A stretch of DNA of 50,062 nt from JAGPUQ01 sp041594335 (GCA_041594335.1 JBFHML010000012.1:1-50062); one strand, 5' to 3'. Counted from the stretch's first letter, positions 1 through 7,361 are shown. Made by a program: numbers and translations. The notes: generated by a model from the sequence alone, not told the origin.

Positions 1-141
1 GAGATGGTGATGCCTGGCGACAACATTCAGATGACGGTGACGCTGATTGCGCCGATTGCGATGGAAGACGGTCTGCGCTTTGCGATCCGCGAAGGCGGCC
101 GTACCGTGGGCGCTGGCGTCGTCGCCAAAATCCTCGAGTGA
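1..141 (+). CDS. tuf: Elongation factor Tu, C-terminal end (partial)
   Basis: Only the last 46 codons of the gene lie in the window, so it is a 5'-truncated view and not a broken gene. The reading frame starts at base 1 and ends in TGA at 139-141. The visible residues are the end of EF-Tu domain 3, including the highly conserved stretches GDNIQMTV, GLRFAIREGGRTVGAGVV and the closing AKILE. EF-Tu carries aminoacyl-tRNA to the ribosome as a GTP complex. Its place directly before rpsJ is the usual str-S10 junction (rpsL-rpsG-fusA-tuf-rpsJ) of many proteobacteria. Identification is close to certain from these residues and the context. Confidence 0.97.
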   Translation, partial: EMVMPGDNIQMTVTLIAPIAMEDGLRFAIREGGRTVGAGVVAKILE

Positions 142-150
142 TCGCGAAAT

Positions 151-179
151 CCGCACGCCGGGCGAGCCCCGGCGTGCGG
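151..179 (+). repeat. Perfect 12-bp inverted repeat after tuf
   Basis: The arms CCGCACGCCGGG (151-162) and CCCGGCGTGCGG (168-179) pair perfectly around a 5-base loop, 10 bases after the tuf stop. The RNA hairpin would be very stable, but the bases that follow (ATCTGCCG) contain no U-run, so it does not meet the full definition of an intrinsic terminator. It may be a weak or Rho-assisted terminator of the str operon, or a 3'-end stabiliser. It lies just upstream of the promoter for the S10 operon. Confidence 0.75.
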
Positions 180-204
180 ATCTGCCGTAGAACAAAGATT
201 TTGG

Positions 205-233
205 TTGACACTGGGCGGGGCCGCCCCTAGAAT
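205..233 (+). promoter_or_regulatory. Strong sigma70-type promoter of the S10 operon
   Basis: A perfect -35 box TTGACA (205-210) is followed after exactly 17 bases by TAGAAT (228-233), a five-of-six match to the -10 consensus. Transcription should start near 240, about 57 bases before the rpsJ ATG. The bases after the -10 box are GCCGCC, a GC-rich discriminator of the type found at stringently controlled rRNA and ribosomal protein promoters. The spacer holds a short GGGCGG/CCGCCC inverted repeat. The leader contains a small hairpin (257-273), but is too short to hold the long L4-responsive S10 leader known from Escherichia coli. Confidence 0.8.
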
Positions 234-296
234 GCCGCCTCTTTTTCGCTAGGTTCCTGGCCGCGTCGGCCGGTAGTTGGTCGGAGTAAAAAGTTC

Positions 297-608
297 ATGC
301 AGGGCCAAAGGATAAGAATTCGTCTCAAAGCATTTGATCATCGCTTGATCGATGCTTCGACGCGAGAGATCGTCGAGACGGTCAAGCGCACTGGTGCGCA
401 GATACGGGGGCCGATTCCGTTGCCGACCCGCAACGAGCGCTTTACGGTGCTGATCTCCCCGCATGTAAACAAAGATGCCCGTGATCAGTACGAGATTCGT
501 ACCCATAAGCGGCTGCTCGATATCCTGGAGCCCAGCGAGAAAACGGTTGATGCGCTCATGAAGCTGGATCTGGCGGCAGGGGTGGAAGTGCAGATCAGCC
601 TGGGATAA
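297..608 (+). CDS. rpsJ: 30S ribosomal protein S10 / NusE
   Basis: At 103 residues this is the same length as the E. coli protein. It reads through the whole S10 fold, with recognisable segments such as RIRLKAFDHRLID, the GPIPLPTR loop and DILEPSEKTVDALMKLDL. S10 sits in the head of the small subunit; as NusE it also binds NusB and NusG in antitermination and transcription-translation coupling. The ATG at 297 is preceded by GGAG (282-285). It is the first gene of the S10 operon, 64 bases after the predicted -10 box, and is followed by a 94-base gap before rplC. Confidence 0.98.
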   Translation: MQGQRIRIRLKAFDHRLIDASTREIVETVKRTGAQIRGPIPLPTRNERFTVLISPHVNKDARDQYEIRTHKRLLDILEPSEKTVDALMKLDLAAGVEVQISLG

Positions 609-615
609 CAAAGAA

Positions 616-639
616 AGCCTGGCCGGCCGTGGGCCGGCT
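616..639 (+). repeat. Hairpin in the rpsJ-rplC gap
   Basis: AGCC-GGCC (616-619 and 621-624, with T620 bulged) pairs with GGCC-GGCT (632-639) around a 7-base loop. No U-run follows, so it is not an intrinsic terminator. The 94-base rpsJ-rplC gap is the longest in the S10 part of the cluster, and I see no convincing promoter in it. The hairpin may be a processing or regulatory RNA structure. That role is inference. Confidence 0.45.
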
Positions 640-702
640 GTGTGACGCTCTGCAATGGGCGGCCATAGCGGGTAACAGCCCCATACACCGAGAGGTTACA
701 AA

Positions 703-1350
703 ATGAGTATCGGAGTCGTCGGCCGCAAGTGCGGTATGACGCGGATCTTCGCTGACAATGGCGCCTCTATCCCGGTCACTGTGATCGAGGTGGAGCCGAA
801 CCGCATCACTCAGGTCAAGTCTGCTGCCGCAGACGGTTACCACGCCTTGCAGGTCACCGCCGGCGCGCGTAAATCCCATCGTGTGCCCAAGCCGCAGGCC
901 GGCCATTTCGCCAAGGCCGGCGTAGAGGCCGGGCGGGGGCTGTGGGAATTTCGGGTTGATTCCGATGCGGAGCTCGAGGGGCTCGAGGCCGGTGGTGTGG
1001 TCACCGTCGAGCGCTTTGAGGCCGGTCAGATGGTCGACGTGAGCGGTACGTCCAAAGGTAAAGGTTTTGCCGGCGTTGTGAAGCGGTGGAATTTCAGCAC
1101 CCAGGATGCCACCCACGGCAACTCGCTGTCGCACCGTGCGCCCGGATCCATTGGCCAAAACCAGACGCCGGGGCGAGTGTTCAAGGGCAAAAAGATGGCG
1201 GGACACATGGGGGCCGAGCGGGTCACCGTGCAGAACCTCGAAGTCGTGCGCGTCGATGCCGAACGCAACCTGTTGCTGGTGAAGGGGGCGGTTCCCGGTG
1301 CCAACGGCGGGGATCTGATCGTGCGTTTCGCGTGCAAAGCCAAGGCCTGA
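703..1350 (+). CDS. rplC: 50S ribosomal protein L3
   Basis: This 215-residue protein is a little longer than the 209-residue E. coli L3. It starts with the typical IGVVGRKCGMTRIF segment and contains GSIGQNQTPGRVFKGKKMAG in its C-terminal half; the glutamine in GQNQTPGR is the one methylated by PrmB in E. coli. L3 binds 23S rRNA near its 3' end, is one of the two assembly-initiator proteins, and its long loop reaches the peptidyl-transferase centre. GAGAGG about 8 bases before the ATG is a good ribosome-binding site. The gene is followed after 11 bases by rplD. Confidence 0.98.
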   Translation: MSIGVVGRKCGMTRIFADNGASIPVTVIEVEPNRITQVKSAAADGYHALQVTAGARKSHRVPKPQAGHFAKAGVEAGRGLWEFRVDSDAELEGLEAGGVVTVERFEAGQMVDVSGTSKGKGFAGVVKRWNFSTQDATHGNSLSHRAPGSIGQNQTPGRVFKGKKMAGHMGAERVTVQNLEVVRVDAERNLLLVKGAVPGANGGDLIVRFACKAKA

Positions 1351-1361
1351 GGAGTCCGATC

Positions 1362-1976
1362 ATGGAATTGGCCATTGCAAGTTCAACCGGAAACGGCGCC
1401 ACTCTGGAAGTGTCCGATGCGACCTTCGGGAGGGAGTTTAACGAAGATCTGGTGCATCAAGCGGTCACGGCTTATCTCGCTGGGGCGCGTCAGGGCACCA
1501 AGGCCCAGAAGAGCCGGTCGGAAGTGTCTGGCGGGGGTCGCAAGCCGTGGCGGCAAAAGGGTACCGGCCGCGCGCGCGCAGGCACTATTCGCAGCCCGCT
1601 GTGGCGCTCCGGGGGGACCACCTTTGCGGCGAAGCCCCGCGATCACGCGCAAAAGCTCAACCGCAAGATGTATCGCGCGGCGCTGAGCGCGATTCTTTCT
1701 GAGCTCGCCCGGCAAGGGCGATTGGTCGTAGTGGATGACTTCGCGGTAACGCAGCCAAAAACCAAGGAGCTATGCGGCAAGCTGGCGGCCCTGGGTCTGA
1801 GCGACGTGCTCATCGTGACCGAAGAGGTTAGCGAGAATCTCTGGCTGTCGTCCCGGAATTTGCATCGCGTCGATGTCAGCGATGTCGCTGCAGTCGATCC
1901 GGTGCGATTGATCGGCCACGAAAAGGTGCTGATGACGGTGCCTGCGGTGAAGAAGATCGAGGAGGTGCTGGGATGA
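1362..1976 (+). CDS. rplD: 50S ribosomal protein L4
   Basis: The start is the ATG at 1362, behind GAGGAGT, giving 204 residues (E. coli L4 has 201). An open frame extends upstream into rplC, but it has no homology there. The segment GGGRKPWRQKGTGRARAGT is the long RNA-binding loop that lines the peptide exit tunnel, where erythromycin-resistance changes occur. In E. coli L4 also represses its own operon through the S10 leader; the leader here is too short for the same structure, so that control may be absent or different. The TGA overlaps the rplW ATG (ATGA), which suggests coupled translation. Confidence 0.97.
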   Translation: MELAIASSTGNGATLEVSDATFGREFNEDLVHQAVTAYLAGARQGTKAQKSRSEVSGGGRKPWRQKGTGRARAGTIRSPLWRSGGTTFAAKPRDHAQKLNRKMYRAALSAILSELARQGRLVVVDDFAVTQPKTKELCGKLAALGLSDVLIVTEEVSENLWLSSRNLHRVDVSDVAAVDPVRLIGHEKVLMTVPAVKKIEEVLG

Positions 1977-2269
1977 GGGCTGAGCGCGTATTTCAGGTAC
2001 TGTCCGCGCCGCACTTCTCGGAGAAAGCGGCCAACGTCGCGGACGCCGGCAATCAAGTGGTGCTGCGCGTTGCGGCTGACGCCACCAAGCCGGAGATACG
2101 AGCGGCGGTGGAAGAGCTCTTCAAGGTTCGCGTCGAAGGCGTTCGGGTGTTGAACGTCAAGGGCAAACAGCGCAGGACACGGTTCGGTGTAGGCCGCAGG
2201 TCCGACTGGAAAAAGGCCTATGTGCGCCTCGCGCAAGGGCAGGACATCGATTTCACTGCGGTCGAGTAA
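1973..2269 (+). CDS. rplW: 50S ribosomal protein L23
   Basis: This 98-residue protein starts with an ATG that overlaps the rplD stop. It carries the L23 pattern RVFQVLSAPHFSEKA near the N-terminus and the KGKQRRTRFGVGRRSDWKKAYV loop region in the middle. L23 lies at the mouth of the exit tunnel and is the main docking site for trigger factor and SRP; the conserved glutamate in the VEELFKV segment falls where the trigger-factor contact lies in E. coli L23. rplB follows after 10 bases. Length and order match the family exactly. Confidence 0.97.
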   Translation: MRAERVFQVLSAPHFSEKAANVADAGNQVVLRVAADATKPEIRAAVEELFKVRVEGVRVLNVKGKQRRTRFGVGRRSDWKKAYVRLAQGQDIDFTAVE

Positions 2270-2279
2270 GGGGTAGGCC

Positions 2280-3104
2280 ATGGCAGTCATCAAGAGAAAA
2301 CCGACCTCCCCGGGCAGACGGTTCGTCGTCAGCGTGGTGTCGCCCGAGCTGCACAAGGGCGCGCCCTACGGTCCGCTACTCGAGCGCAAAACCGCCAAGG
2401 GCGGGCGTAACAACGCCGGACGGATTACCGTTCGACATCGGGGCGGCGGCCACAAGCAGCATTACCGCGTCATTGACTTTCGTCGGGACAAGGACGGTGT
2501 GCCCGCCGTGGTGGAGCGGCTGGAGTACGACCCGAACCGTACGGCGCACATCGCGCTGCTGTGCTATCGGGACGGTGAGCGTCGCTACATTGTTGCCCCC
2601 AAGGGGCTGGCGGCCGGCGCCCAGGTGTTGTCCGGGTCCCATGCCCCGATCAAGGTCGGCAACTGTTTGCCGCTGCGCAATATCCCGGTTGGTAGCGTCG
2701 TGTTCTGCGTGGAGTTGAAGCCCGGCAAAGGTGCCCAGCTTGCGCGTAGCGCCGGAGCTTCCGCCCAGCTGGTGGCGCGTGAGGGTCGGTATGCGACCTT
2801 GCGGCTCCGTAGCGGAGAAATGCGCAAAGTGCTCTCTGAGTGCCGGGCGACCCTCGGCGAGGCGTCCAATAGTGACAATAGTTTGCGCTCCTTGGGTAAA
2901 GCAGGCGCCAAGCGTTGGCGGGGCATTCGCCCGACGGTGCGCGGTGTCGCGATGAACCCGGTCGATCACCCCCATGGCGGTGGTGAAGGCAAAACGTCCG
3001 GCGGTAGGCATCCGGTCACCCCTTGGGGTGTGCCGACCAAAGGTTATCGGACGCGCAAAAATAAGCGCACCGGCGGCCTGATCGTACGTCGCCGCGGCCG
3101 CTGA
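2280..3104 (+). CDS. rplB: 50S ribosomal protein L2
   Basis: The protein has 274 residues (E. coli 273). Visible hallmarks are KPTSPGRR at the N-terminus, GGRNNAGRITVRHRGGGHKQ, and the C-terminal RGVAMNPVDHPHGGGEGK, which holds the histidine long implicated in peptidyl-transferase assembly. L2 is one of the most conserved proteins of the large subunit; it organises 23S rRNA domain IV and helps join the subunits. The start follows GGGGTAGGCC at the end of rplW. A 31-base gap separates it from rpsS. Confidence 0.98.
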   Translation: MAVIKRKPTSPGRRFVVSVVSPELHKGAPYGPLLERKTAKGGRNNAGRITVRHRGGGHKQHYRVIDFRRDKDGVPAVVERLEYDPNRTAHIALLCYRDGERRYIVAPKGLAAGAQVLSGSHAPIKVGNCLPLRNIPVGSVVFCVELKPGKGAQLARSAGASAQLVAREGRYATLRLRSGEMRKVLSECRATLGEASNSDNSLRSLGKAGAKRWRGIRPTVRGVAMNPVDHPHGGGEGKTSGGRHPVTPWGVPTKGYRTRKNKRTGGLIVRRRGR

Positions 3105-3135
3105 TGGCGCAATCCCTAGAGTTGAGGAAAGTATC

Positions 3136-3411
3136 GTGCCCCGTTCGCTGAAAAAAGGTCCATTCGTCGATCTGCATCTGTTGGAAAAGGTGCGGGTAGC
3201 CGCCGAGAGCAATGACCGCCGGCCGATCAAGACCTGGTCGCGGCGCTCCATGATTGTGCCGCAGATGGTCGGTCTCACCATCGCCGTGCATAACGGGCGC
3301 CAGCATGTGCCGGTGTTGGTCAATGAGGAGATGGTCGGCCATAAGTTGGGCGAGTTTGCAGCGACCCGGACCTACCGCGGCCATATCGCGGACAAAAAAG
3401 CGAAACGGTGA
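3136..3411 (+). CDS. rpsS: 30S ribosomal protein S19
   Basis: This is a 91-residue protein starting at GTG 3136, behind GAGGAAAG (3124-3131). The N-terminal MPRSLKKGPFVD and the later RSMIVPQMVGLTIAVHNGRQ are S19 signatures. S19 sits in the head of the 30S subunit, contacts S13 and forms part of the bridge to the large subunit. The GTG start is the only non-ATG start among the ribosomal proteins in the window, and no in-frame ATG is available that keeps the conserved N-terminus. rplV follows after 14 bases. Confidence 0.97.
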   Translation: MPRSLKKGPFVDLHLLEKVRVAAESNDRRPIKTWSRRSMIVPQMVGLTIAVHNGRQHVPVLVNEEMVGHKLGEFAATRTYRGHIADKKAKR

Positions 3412-3425
3412 TTGGGAGCGTACGG

Positions 3426-3758
3426 ATGGAAGTCGCAGCTAGGCTGAAAGGCGCGCGGATTTCCGCGCAAAAAGCGCGGCTGGTCGCAGACCAGGTGCGC
3501 GGTAAGAGCGTCGAGGAGGCGTTGGACCTCTTGTCGTTCAGCAACAAGAAAGGCGCGGCGGTGATCAAGAAGCTGCTTGAATCCGCCATCGCCAACGCCG
3601 AGCACAACGAAGGCGCAGACGTCGATGAGCTCAAGGTGGCGACGATCTTCGTCGATGAGGGGGCGACGCTAAAGCGGTTGATGCCGCGGGCCAAAGGGCG
3701 CGCCGACCGGATTTTCAAGCGCAGCTGCCACATCACCATTAAAGTGGCAGACGCCTAA
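3426..3758 (+). CDS. rplV: 50S ribosomal protein L22
   Basis: I place the start at ATG 3426, giving 110 residues, the same as E. coli. A GTG at 3408 would add six residues without homology and overlap the rpsS stop. SAQKARLVADQVRGK and ANAEHNEGADVDELKV are clear L22 motifs, and the MPRAKGRADRI segment is the beta-hairpin that reaches into the exit tunnel. L22 contacts all six domains of 23S rRNA, and changes in its loop give macrolide resistance in other bacteria. Twelve bases separate it from rpsC. Confidence 0.97.
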   Translation: MEVAARLKGARISAQKARLVADQVRGKSVEEALDLLSFSNKKGAAVIKKLLESAIANAEHNEGADVDELKVATIFVDEGATLKRLMPRAKGRADRIFKRSCHITIKVADA

Positions 3759-3770
3759 GCGAGGGCGGAC

Positions 3771-4433
3771 ATGGGTCAGAAGGTACATCCAACCGGGATT
3801 CGGCTGGGAATTGTTAAGCGCCACACTTCGGTTTGGTACGCTGACAAAGGGAATTACGCGCGACAGCTCAATGCGGATCTGCGCGTGCGCCGGATCATTC
3901 AGGAAAAGCTGGCGCACGCATCGGTAAGCCGTATTGAGATCGAACGACCGTCGGCGTCGGCGCGAATTACCATTCACACCGCGCGGCCGGGCATCGTCAT
4001 CGGGAAGAAGGGCGAGGATGTCGATCGTTTGCGGGCGCAAATTGCGGGTGAGCTTGGCGTGCCGGTGCACATCAACATCGAGGAAGTGCGCAAGCCGGAT
4101 CTCGATGCCTCTCTCGTGGCGCAAAGCGTCGCGCAGCAGTTGCAACGGCGGGTGATGTTCCGCCGGGCGATGCGCCGAGCGGTGCAAAACGCGATGCGGC
4201 AGGGCGCCCAGGGCGTCAAGATTCAGGTGAGCGGGCGGCTCGGCGGCGCGGAGATTGCGCGCACCGAATGGTACCGCGAGGGTCGCGTGCCGCTGCATAC
4301 GCTGCGCGCCGATGTGGATTACGCCACCGCGGAGGCGGCGACCACGTACGGCATCATCGGCGTCAAGGTATGGATCTTCAAGGGTGAAGTGCTCGGCAAT
4401 GCCGGCGCCGAATCACCTGCGGGCAAGAAATAA
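3771..4433 (+). CDS. rpsC: 30S ribosomal protein S3
   Basis: The 220-residue protein begins MGQKVHPTGIRLGI and contains the KH-domain loop GIVIGKKGEDVDRL near residues 73-86. S3 lies at the mRNA entry channel and, with S4 and S5, gives the ribosome its helicase activity. It is about 13 residues shorter than E. coli S3, with the difference confined to the variable C-terminal tail, which ends in GKK. The C-terminal domain signature QGVKIQVSGRLGGAEIAR is intact. It lies 12 bases after rplV and 22 before rplP. Confidence 0.97.
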   Translation: MGQKVHPTGIRLGIVKRHTSVWYADKGNYARQLNADLRVRRIIQEKLAHASVSRIEIERPSASARITIHTARPGIVIGKKGEDVDRLRAQIAGELGVPVHINIEEVRKPDLDASLVAQSVAQQLQRRVMFRRAMRRAVQNAMRQGAQGVKIQVSGRLGGAEIARTEWYREGRVPLHTLRADVDYATAEAATTYGIIGVKVWIFKGEVLGNAGAESPAGKK

Positions 4434-4455
4434 CTGAGCGACTGGATAGACCGGC

Positions 4456-4869
4456 ATGCTGCAACCCAAGCGTACGAAATTTCGTAAACAACAGAAGGGC
4501 CGTAACCGGGGCCTTGCCGAACGCGGCAGCAAAGTCAGTTTTGGCGAGTTCGGGCTGAAGGCGACTGGGCGCGGGCGGCTGACCGCACGCCAGATTGAGG
4601 CCGCCAGGCGGGTGATTACACGGCGGATCAAACGGGGCGGCAAGGTGTGGATACGGGTGTTTCCAGACAAGCCCATTACCCAGAAGCCGCTTGAAGTGCG
4701 TATGGGCAAAGGGAAGGGCAACGTCGAGTACTGGGTGGCACAGATTCAGCCCGGTCGGGTTCTTTATGAAATGGAAGGGGTGCCGGAGCAAGTAGCACGG
4801 GAGGCGTTTACGCTCGCCGCCGCCAAGCTGCCGATGGCCACGACCTTCGTCAAGCGGACGGTGATGTGA
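4456..4869 (+). CDS. rplP: 50S ribosomal protein L16
   Basis: At 137 residues it matches the 136 of E. coli. It starts MLQPKRTKFRKQQKGRNRG and holds the VRMGKGKGNVEYWVA loop, whose arginine is the one hydroxylated by the YcfD/RoxA oxygenase in E. coli. L16 binds near the A-site finger and 5S rRNA and is needed for A-site tRNA placement. The TGA of rplP overlaps the ATG of rpmC by a single base, so translation of the two is probably coupled. Confidence 0.97.
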   Translation: MLQPKRTKFRKQQKGRNRGLAERGSKVSFGEFGLKATGRGRLTARQIEAARRVITRRIKRGGKVWIRVFPDKPITQKPLEVRMGKGKGNVEYWVAQIQPGRVLYEMEGVPEQVAREAFTLAAAKLPMATTFVKRTVM

Positions 4870-5069
4870 TGAAAGCCAGTGAACTACGTGATCAGTCGCC
4901 AGAGGCGCTGCGCGAGCTGCTGTTGCAGCGCCGTCGCGAACAGTTTCGGCTGCGCATGCAGCAGGCGACCGGGCAGCTTGAGGCGAATCATGTGATTCGC
5001 CAGACACGTCGGGATATCGCCCGAATCAAGACGGTGATGCAGCAAATGAAAGATGGGGCTGGACGCTAA
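4869..5069 (+). CDS. rpmC: 50S ribosomal protein L29
   Basis: This 66-residue protein is mostly helical, with MKASELRDQSPEALRELL at the start and VIRQTRRDIARIKTVM in the second helix, the standard two-helix L29 hairpin. L29 lies next to L23 at the exit tunnel. I use ATG 4869; a GTG one codon earlier (4866) is also possible. It overlaps rplP by one base and directly abuts rpsQ, whose ATG follows its TAA with no gap. Confidence 0.96.
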   Translation: MKASELRDQSPEALRELLLQRRREQFRLRMQQATGQLEANHVIRQTRRDIARIKTVMQQMKDGAGR

Positions 5070-5345
5070 ATGGCCGAGCAGACGACAGTGGAGAAGAGTG
5101 CGCGTACGCTCGCCGGGCGAGTCGTGAGCGACAAAATGGACAAGACCATCACGGTGTTGATCGAGCGACGGGTCCGTCACCCGGTATACGGCAAGGTCGT
5201 CACACGGTCCACCAAGATCAAGGCGCACGACGAGGGTAACGAATGCCGCATCGGTGACTTGGTCTCGATCTCGGAGACCCGTCCGATCTCGCGCACCAAG
5301 GCGTGGCGGCTGGTCGAAGTGATCGAGCGCGCGGTGCAGATCTAG
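5070..5345 (+). CDS. rpsQ: 30S ribosomal protein S17
   Basis: The 91-residue protein carries the OB-fold signature LAGRVVSDKMDKTITVLIER and the family pattern HDEGNECRIGDLVSISETRP. S17 is a primary binder of 16S rRNA helix 11 and is needed early in 30S assembly. It is about seven residues longer than E. coli S17, with the extra residues at the N-terminus. The ATG sits directly after the rpmC stop. It is the last gene of the S10 operon proper; the 30-base gap to rplN has a ribosome-binding site (GGAGAG) but no visible promoter, so the spc genes are probably read on the same transcript. Confidence 0.97.
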   Translation: MAEQTTVEKSARTLAGRVVSDKMDKTITVLIERRVRHPVYGKVVTRSTKIKAHDEGNECRIGDLVSISETRPISRTKAWRLVEVIERAVQI

Positions 5346-5375
5346 GGGCCGGGTTGCCTTAGCTGGAGAGAACAT

Positions 5376-5744
5376 ATGATTCAGGTGCAGAGCTATCTCG
5401 ACGTCGCGGATAACAGCGGCGCTCGCCGAGTGATGTGCATCAAGGTGCTGGGCGGCTCGAAGCGCCGCTACGCGCAGATTGGTGACGTGATCAAGGTCAG
5501 TGTGAAGGAAGCCATTCCCCGCGGGAAGGTGAAAAAAGGCCAGGTCATGAATGCGGTCGTGGTGCGGACGCGTAAAGGTGTGCGGCGGCCGGACGGCAGC
5601 TTGATTCGCTTTGACGGCAACGCGGCGGTCTTGCTCAATAACCAGCTTGCGCCGATTGGCACCCGTATTTTCGGCCCGGTTACGCGGGAGCTGCGGGGCG
5701 AGCGGTTCATGCGCATCATTTCGCTCGCACCGGAAGTGCTGTGA
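5376..5744 (+). CDS. rplN: 50S ribosomal protein L14
   Basis: This 122-residue protein begins MIQVQSYLDVADNSGARRVMCIKVLGG, the strongly conserved L14 start, and ends near the usual length (E. coli 123). L14 forms inter-subunit bridges with 16S rRNA, lies beside L19, and is the docking site for the silencing factor RsfS, whose gene is also in this window (42702). It is the first gene of the spc segment. rplX follows after 22 bases. Confidence 0.98.
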   Translation: MIQVQSYLDVADNSGARRVMCIKVLGGSKRRYAQIGDVIKVSVKEAIPRGKVKKGQVMNAVVVRTRKGVRRPDGSLIRFDGNAAVLLNNQLAPIGTRIFGPVTRELRGERFMRIISLAPEVL

Positions 5745-5766
5745 GGGCGACGGGAGATTGGTGGCG

Positions 5767-6093
5767 ATGAAAAAGATTCGTAGTCAGGACGAAGTGGTGG
5801 TGATTGCCGGTCGTGACAAAGGGCGGCGCGGCAAGGTGCTCAAGATATTGGCTGACGACCGGCTGCTCGTGTCTGGCGTGCAGATCGTCAAGAAGCACCA
5901 AAAACCCAACCCGCAGGCGGGTGTCCCCGGGGGCATCATTGAGAAGGAAGCGCCGATTCAGATTTCCAATGTGGCGATCTTTAACCCGGCTACTGGCAAG
6001 CCCGATCGCGTTGGATTTCGGACCCTTGATGACGGCCGCAAAATTCGCGTGTTCAAGTCCAGCGGCGAGCCGCTGGACGCGAGAGATCGATGA
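5767..6093 (+). CDS. rplX: 50S ribosomal protein L24
   Basis: I choose ATG 5767, giving 108 residues (E. coli 104); GTG 5761 is an alternative that adds two residues. The KOW motif region reads DEVVVIAGRDKGRRGKVLKI, followed by GVPGGIIEKEAPIQISNVAIF, both typical of L24. L24 is an assembly initiator that binds the 5' part of 23S rRNA and lies by the tunnel exit. Its TGA overlaps an ATG (6090) of the rplE frame. Confidence 0.96.
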   Translation: MKKIRSQDEVVVIAGRDKGRRGKVLKILADDRLLVSGVQIVKKHQKPNPQAGVPGGIIEKEAPIQISNVAIFNPATGKPDRVGFRTLDDGRKIRVFKSSGEPLDARDR

Positions 6094-6095
6094 TC

Positions 6096-6635
6096 ATGTC
6101 TAGACTTCAAGAGCTATATCGCACCGAGCTGGTATCGCAGTTGCGCGAGGAGCTGGGTGTCAAGAATGTCATGGAAGTGCCGCGTATCACCAAAGTCACG
6201 CTGAACATGGGCGTGGGTGAAGCGGTTGCCGATCGGAAGGTGCTCGATAACGCCATGGCCGACCTGGCTCGGATCTCCGGTCAGAAGCCTGTAGTCACCC
6301 GGGCGCGGAAGTCGATCGCCGGGTTTAAGATCCGCGATGGCTGGCCGATCGGTTGCAAGGTCACACTGCGGCGTGAGCGGATGTATGACTTTTTAGAGCG
6401 CCTGATTTCGGTAGCCATCCCCCGGATCCGCGATTTTCGCGGGGTCAGCGCCAAGTCGTTCGACGGGCGGGGGAATTTCGCGATGGGCATTTCAGAGCAA
6501 ATTATTTTCCCCGAGATCGACTACGACAAGATTGATAAGTTGAGAGGTCTGGACGTCGTGATCACCACGACCGCGCGTACGGACGACGAGGGGCGGGCGC
6601 TGCTCCGAGCCTTCCGGTTTCCGCTCAGAGGTTAA
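6096..6635 (+). CDS. rplE: 50S ribosomal protein L5
   Basis: From ATG 6096 the protein has 179 residues, exactly the E. coli length, and starts MSRLQELYRTELV. An in-frame ATG at 6090 overlaps the rplX stop and would add two residues; both starts are possible. Clear motifs are ITKVTLNMGVGEA, GQKPVVTRARKSIAGFKIR and RDFRGVSAKSFDGRGNFAMG. L5 binds 5S rRNA and contacts the P-site tRNA, and forms a bridge with S13. rpsN follows after seven bases. Confidence 0.97.
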   Translation: MSRLQELYRTELVSQLREELGVKNVMEVPRITKVTLNMGVGEAVADRKVLDNAMADLARISGQKPVVTRARKSIAGFKIRDGWPIGCKVTLRRERMYDFLERLISVAIPRIRDFRGVSAKSFDGRGNFAMGISEQIIFPEIDYDKIDKLRGLDVVITTTARTDDEGRALLRAFRFPLRG

Positions 6636-6642
6636 GAGAGTT

Positions 6643-6948
6643 ATGGCCAAGAAATGCATGATCGAACGCGAGCTTCGCCGTACCAAGACGGTAGCGAAAT
6701 ACGCGGAAAAGCGGGCCCAGTTGAAGAAGGCGGTCACGGATCCTCAGCGTTCCGACGAAGAGCGCTGGGCTGCCCAGCAGCAGCTGCAACGATTGCCGCG
6801 TGACGCGAGCCCGGTACGGCAGCGCCGGCGGTGCCAAGTTACTGGGCGCTCGAAGGGGGTATACCGCAAGTTTGGGCTGTGCCGTAACAAGTTGCGCGAA
6901 GCGGCCATGCGCGGTGATGTCCCCGGGCTCGTTAAGGCGAGCTGGTAG
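6643..6948 (+). CDS. rpsN: 30S ribosomal protein S14 (zinc-free type)
   Basis: At 101 residues this is the long, zinc-independent form of S14. The two CxxC pairs of the short zinc form are not present; instead there are isolated cysteines in RQRRRCQVTGR and FGLCRNK. The C-terminal KLREAAMRGDVPGLVKASW is the family signature. S14 lies in the 30S head next to S3 and S10. GAG about 8 bases before the ATG serves as a ribosome-binding site. Confidence 0.97.
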   Translation: MAKKCMIERELRRTKTVAKYAEKRAQLKKAVTDPQRSDEERWAAQQQLQRLPRDASPVRQRRRCQVTGRSKGVYRKFGLCRNKLREAAMRGDVPGLVKASW

Positions 6949-6968
6949 CCCAACAGGAGTATCGAACC

Positions 6969-7361
6969 ATGAGTATGCAGGATTCTCTTGCCGACATGCT
7001 GACGCGCATACGCAATGCGCAGGCGAGGTTGCGGCCGTCGGTATCGATGCCGTCCTCGAAGCTGCGTATGGCCGTGGCGCAGCTGCTGCTGGACGAGGGC
7101 TACATCAGTGACTTCGCCGAAACTGGCGACGTCAAAAAGCAGGTCACTATCACCCTGAAGTATTTCGAGGGTAAGCCTGTGATCGAGGAGATGAAACGGG
7201 TCAGTCGGCCCGGTCTGCGGCGCTATTCGGGCGTGGACGAATTGCCTCAGGTGCGCGGCGGTCTCGGGATCGCGGTGGTATCGACGAGCAAGGGCCTGAT
7301 GACGGACCGAGCGGCGCGAGCCGCCGGCGTCGGTGGCGAAATCCTGTGTACGGTGTTCTGA
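6969..7361 (+). CDS. rpsH: 30S ribosomal protein S8
   Basis: The 130-residue protein has the same length as in E. coli. It starts MSMQDSLADMLTRIRNAQ and ends with the conserved GVGGEILCTVF, with the helix 21 binding motif VSTSKGLMTDRAAR just before. S8 is a primary binder of the 16S rRNA platform. In E. coli it also represses the spc operon by binding mRNA near the L5 start; I did not find an obvious copy of that mRNA structure here. CAGGAG about 8 bases before the start is a good ribosome-binding site. Confidence 0.97.
   Translation: MSMQDSLADMLTRIRNAQARLRPSVSMPSSKLRMAVAQLLLDEGYISDFAETGDVKKQVTITLKYFEGKPVIEEMKRVSRPGLRRYSGVDELPQVRGGLGIAVVSTSKGLMTDRAARAAGVGGEILCTVF

Noticed and set aside
2376..3323. 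Long open frames antisense to ribosomal protein genes (for example 315 codons opposite rplB and rpsS)
   Set aside because: The strand is fully explained by conserved ribosomal genes; GC-rich codon usage leaves long antisense frames open. The translations show no recognisable domain.
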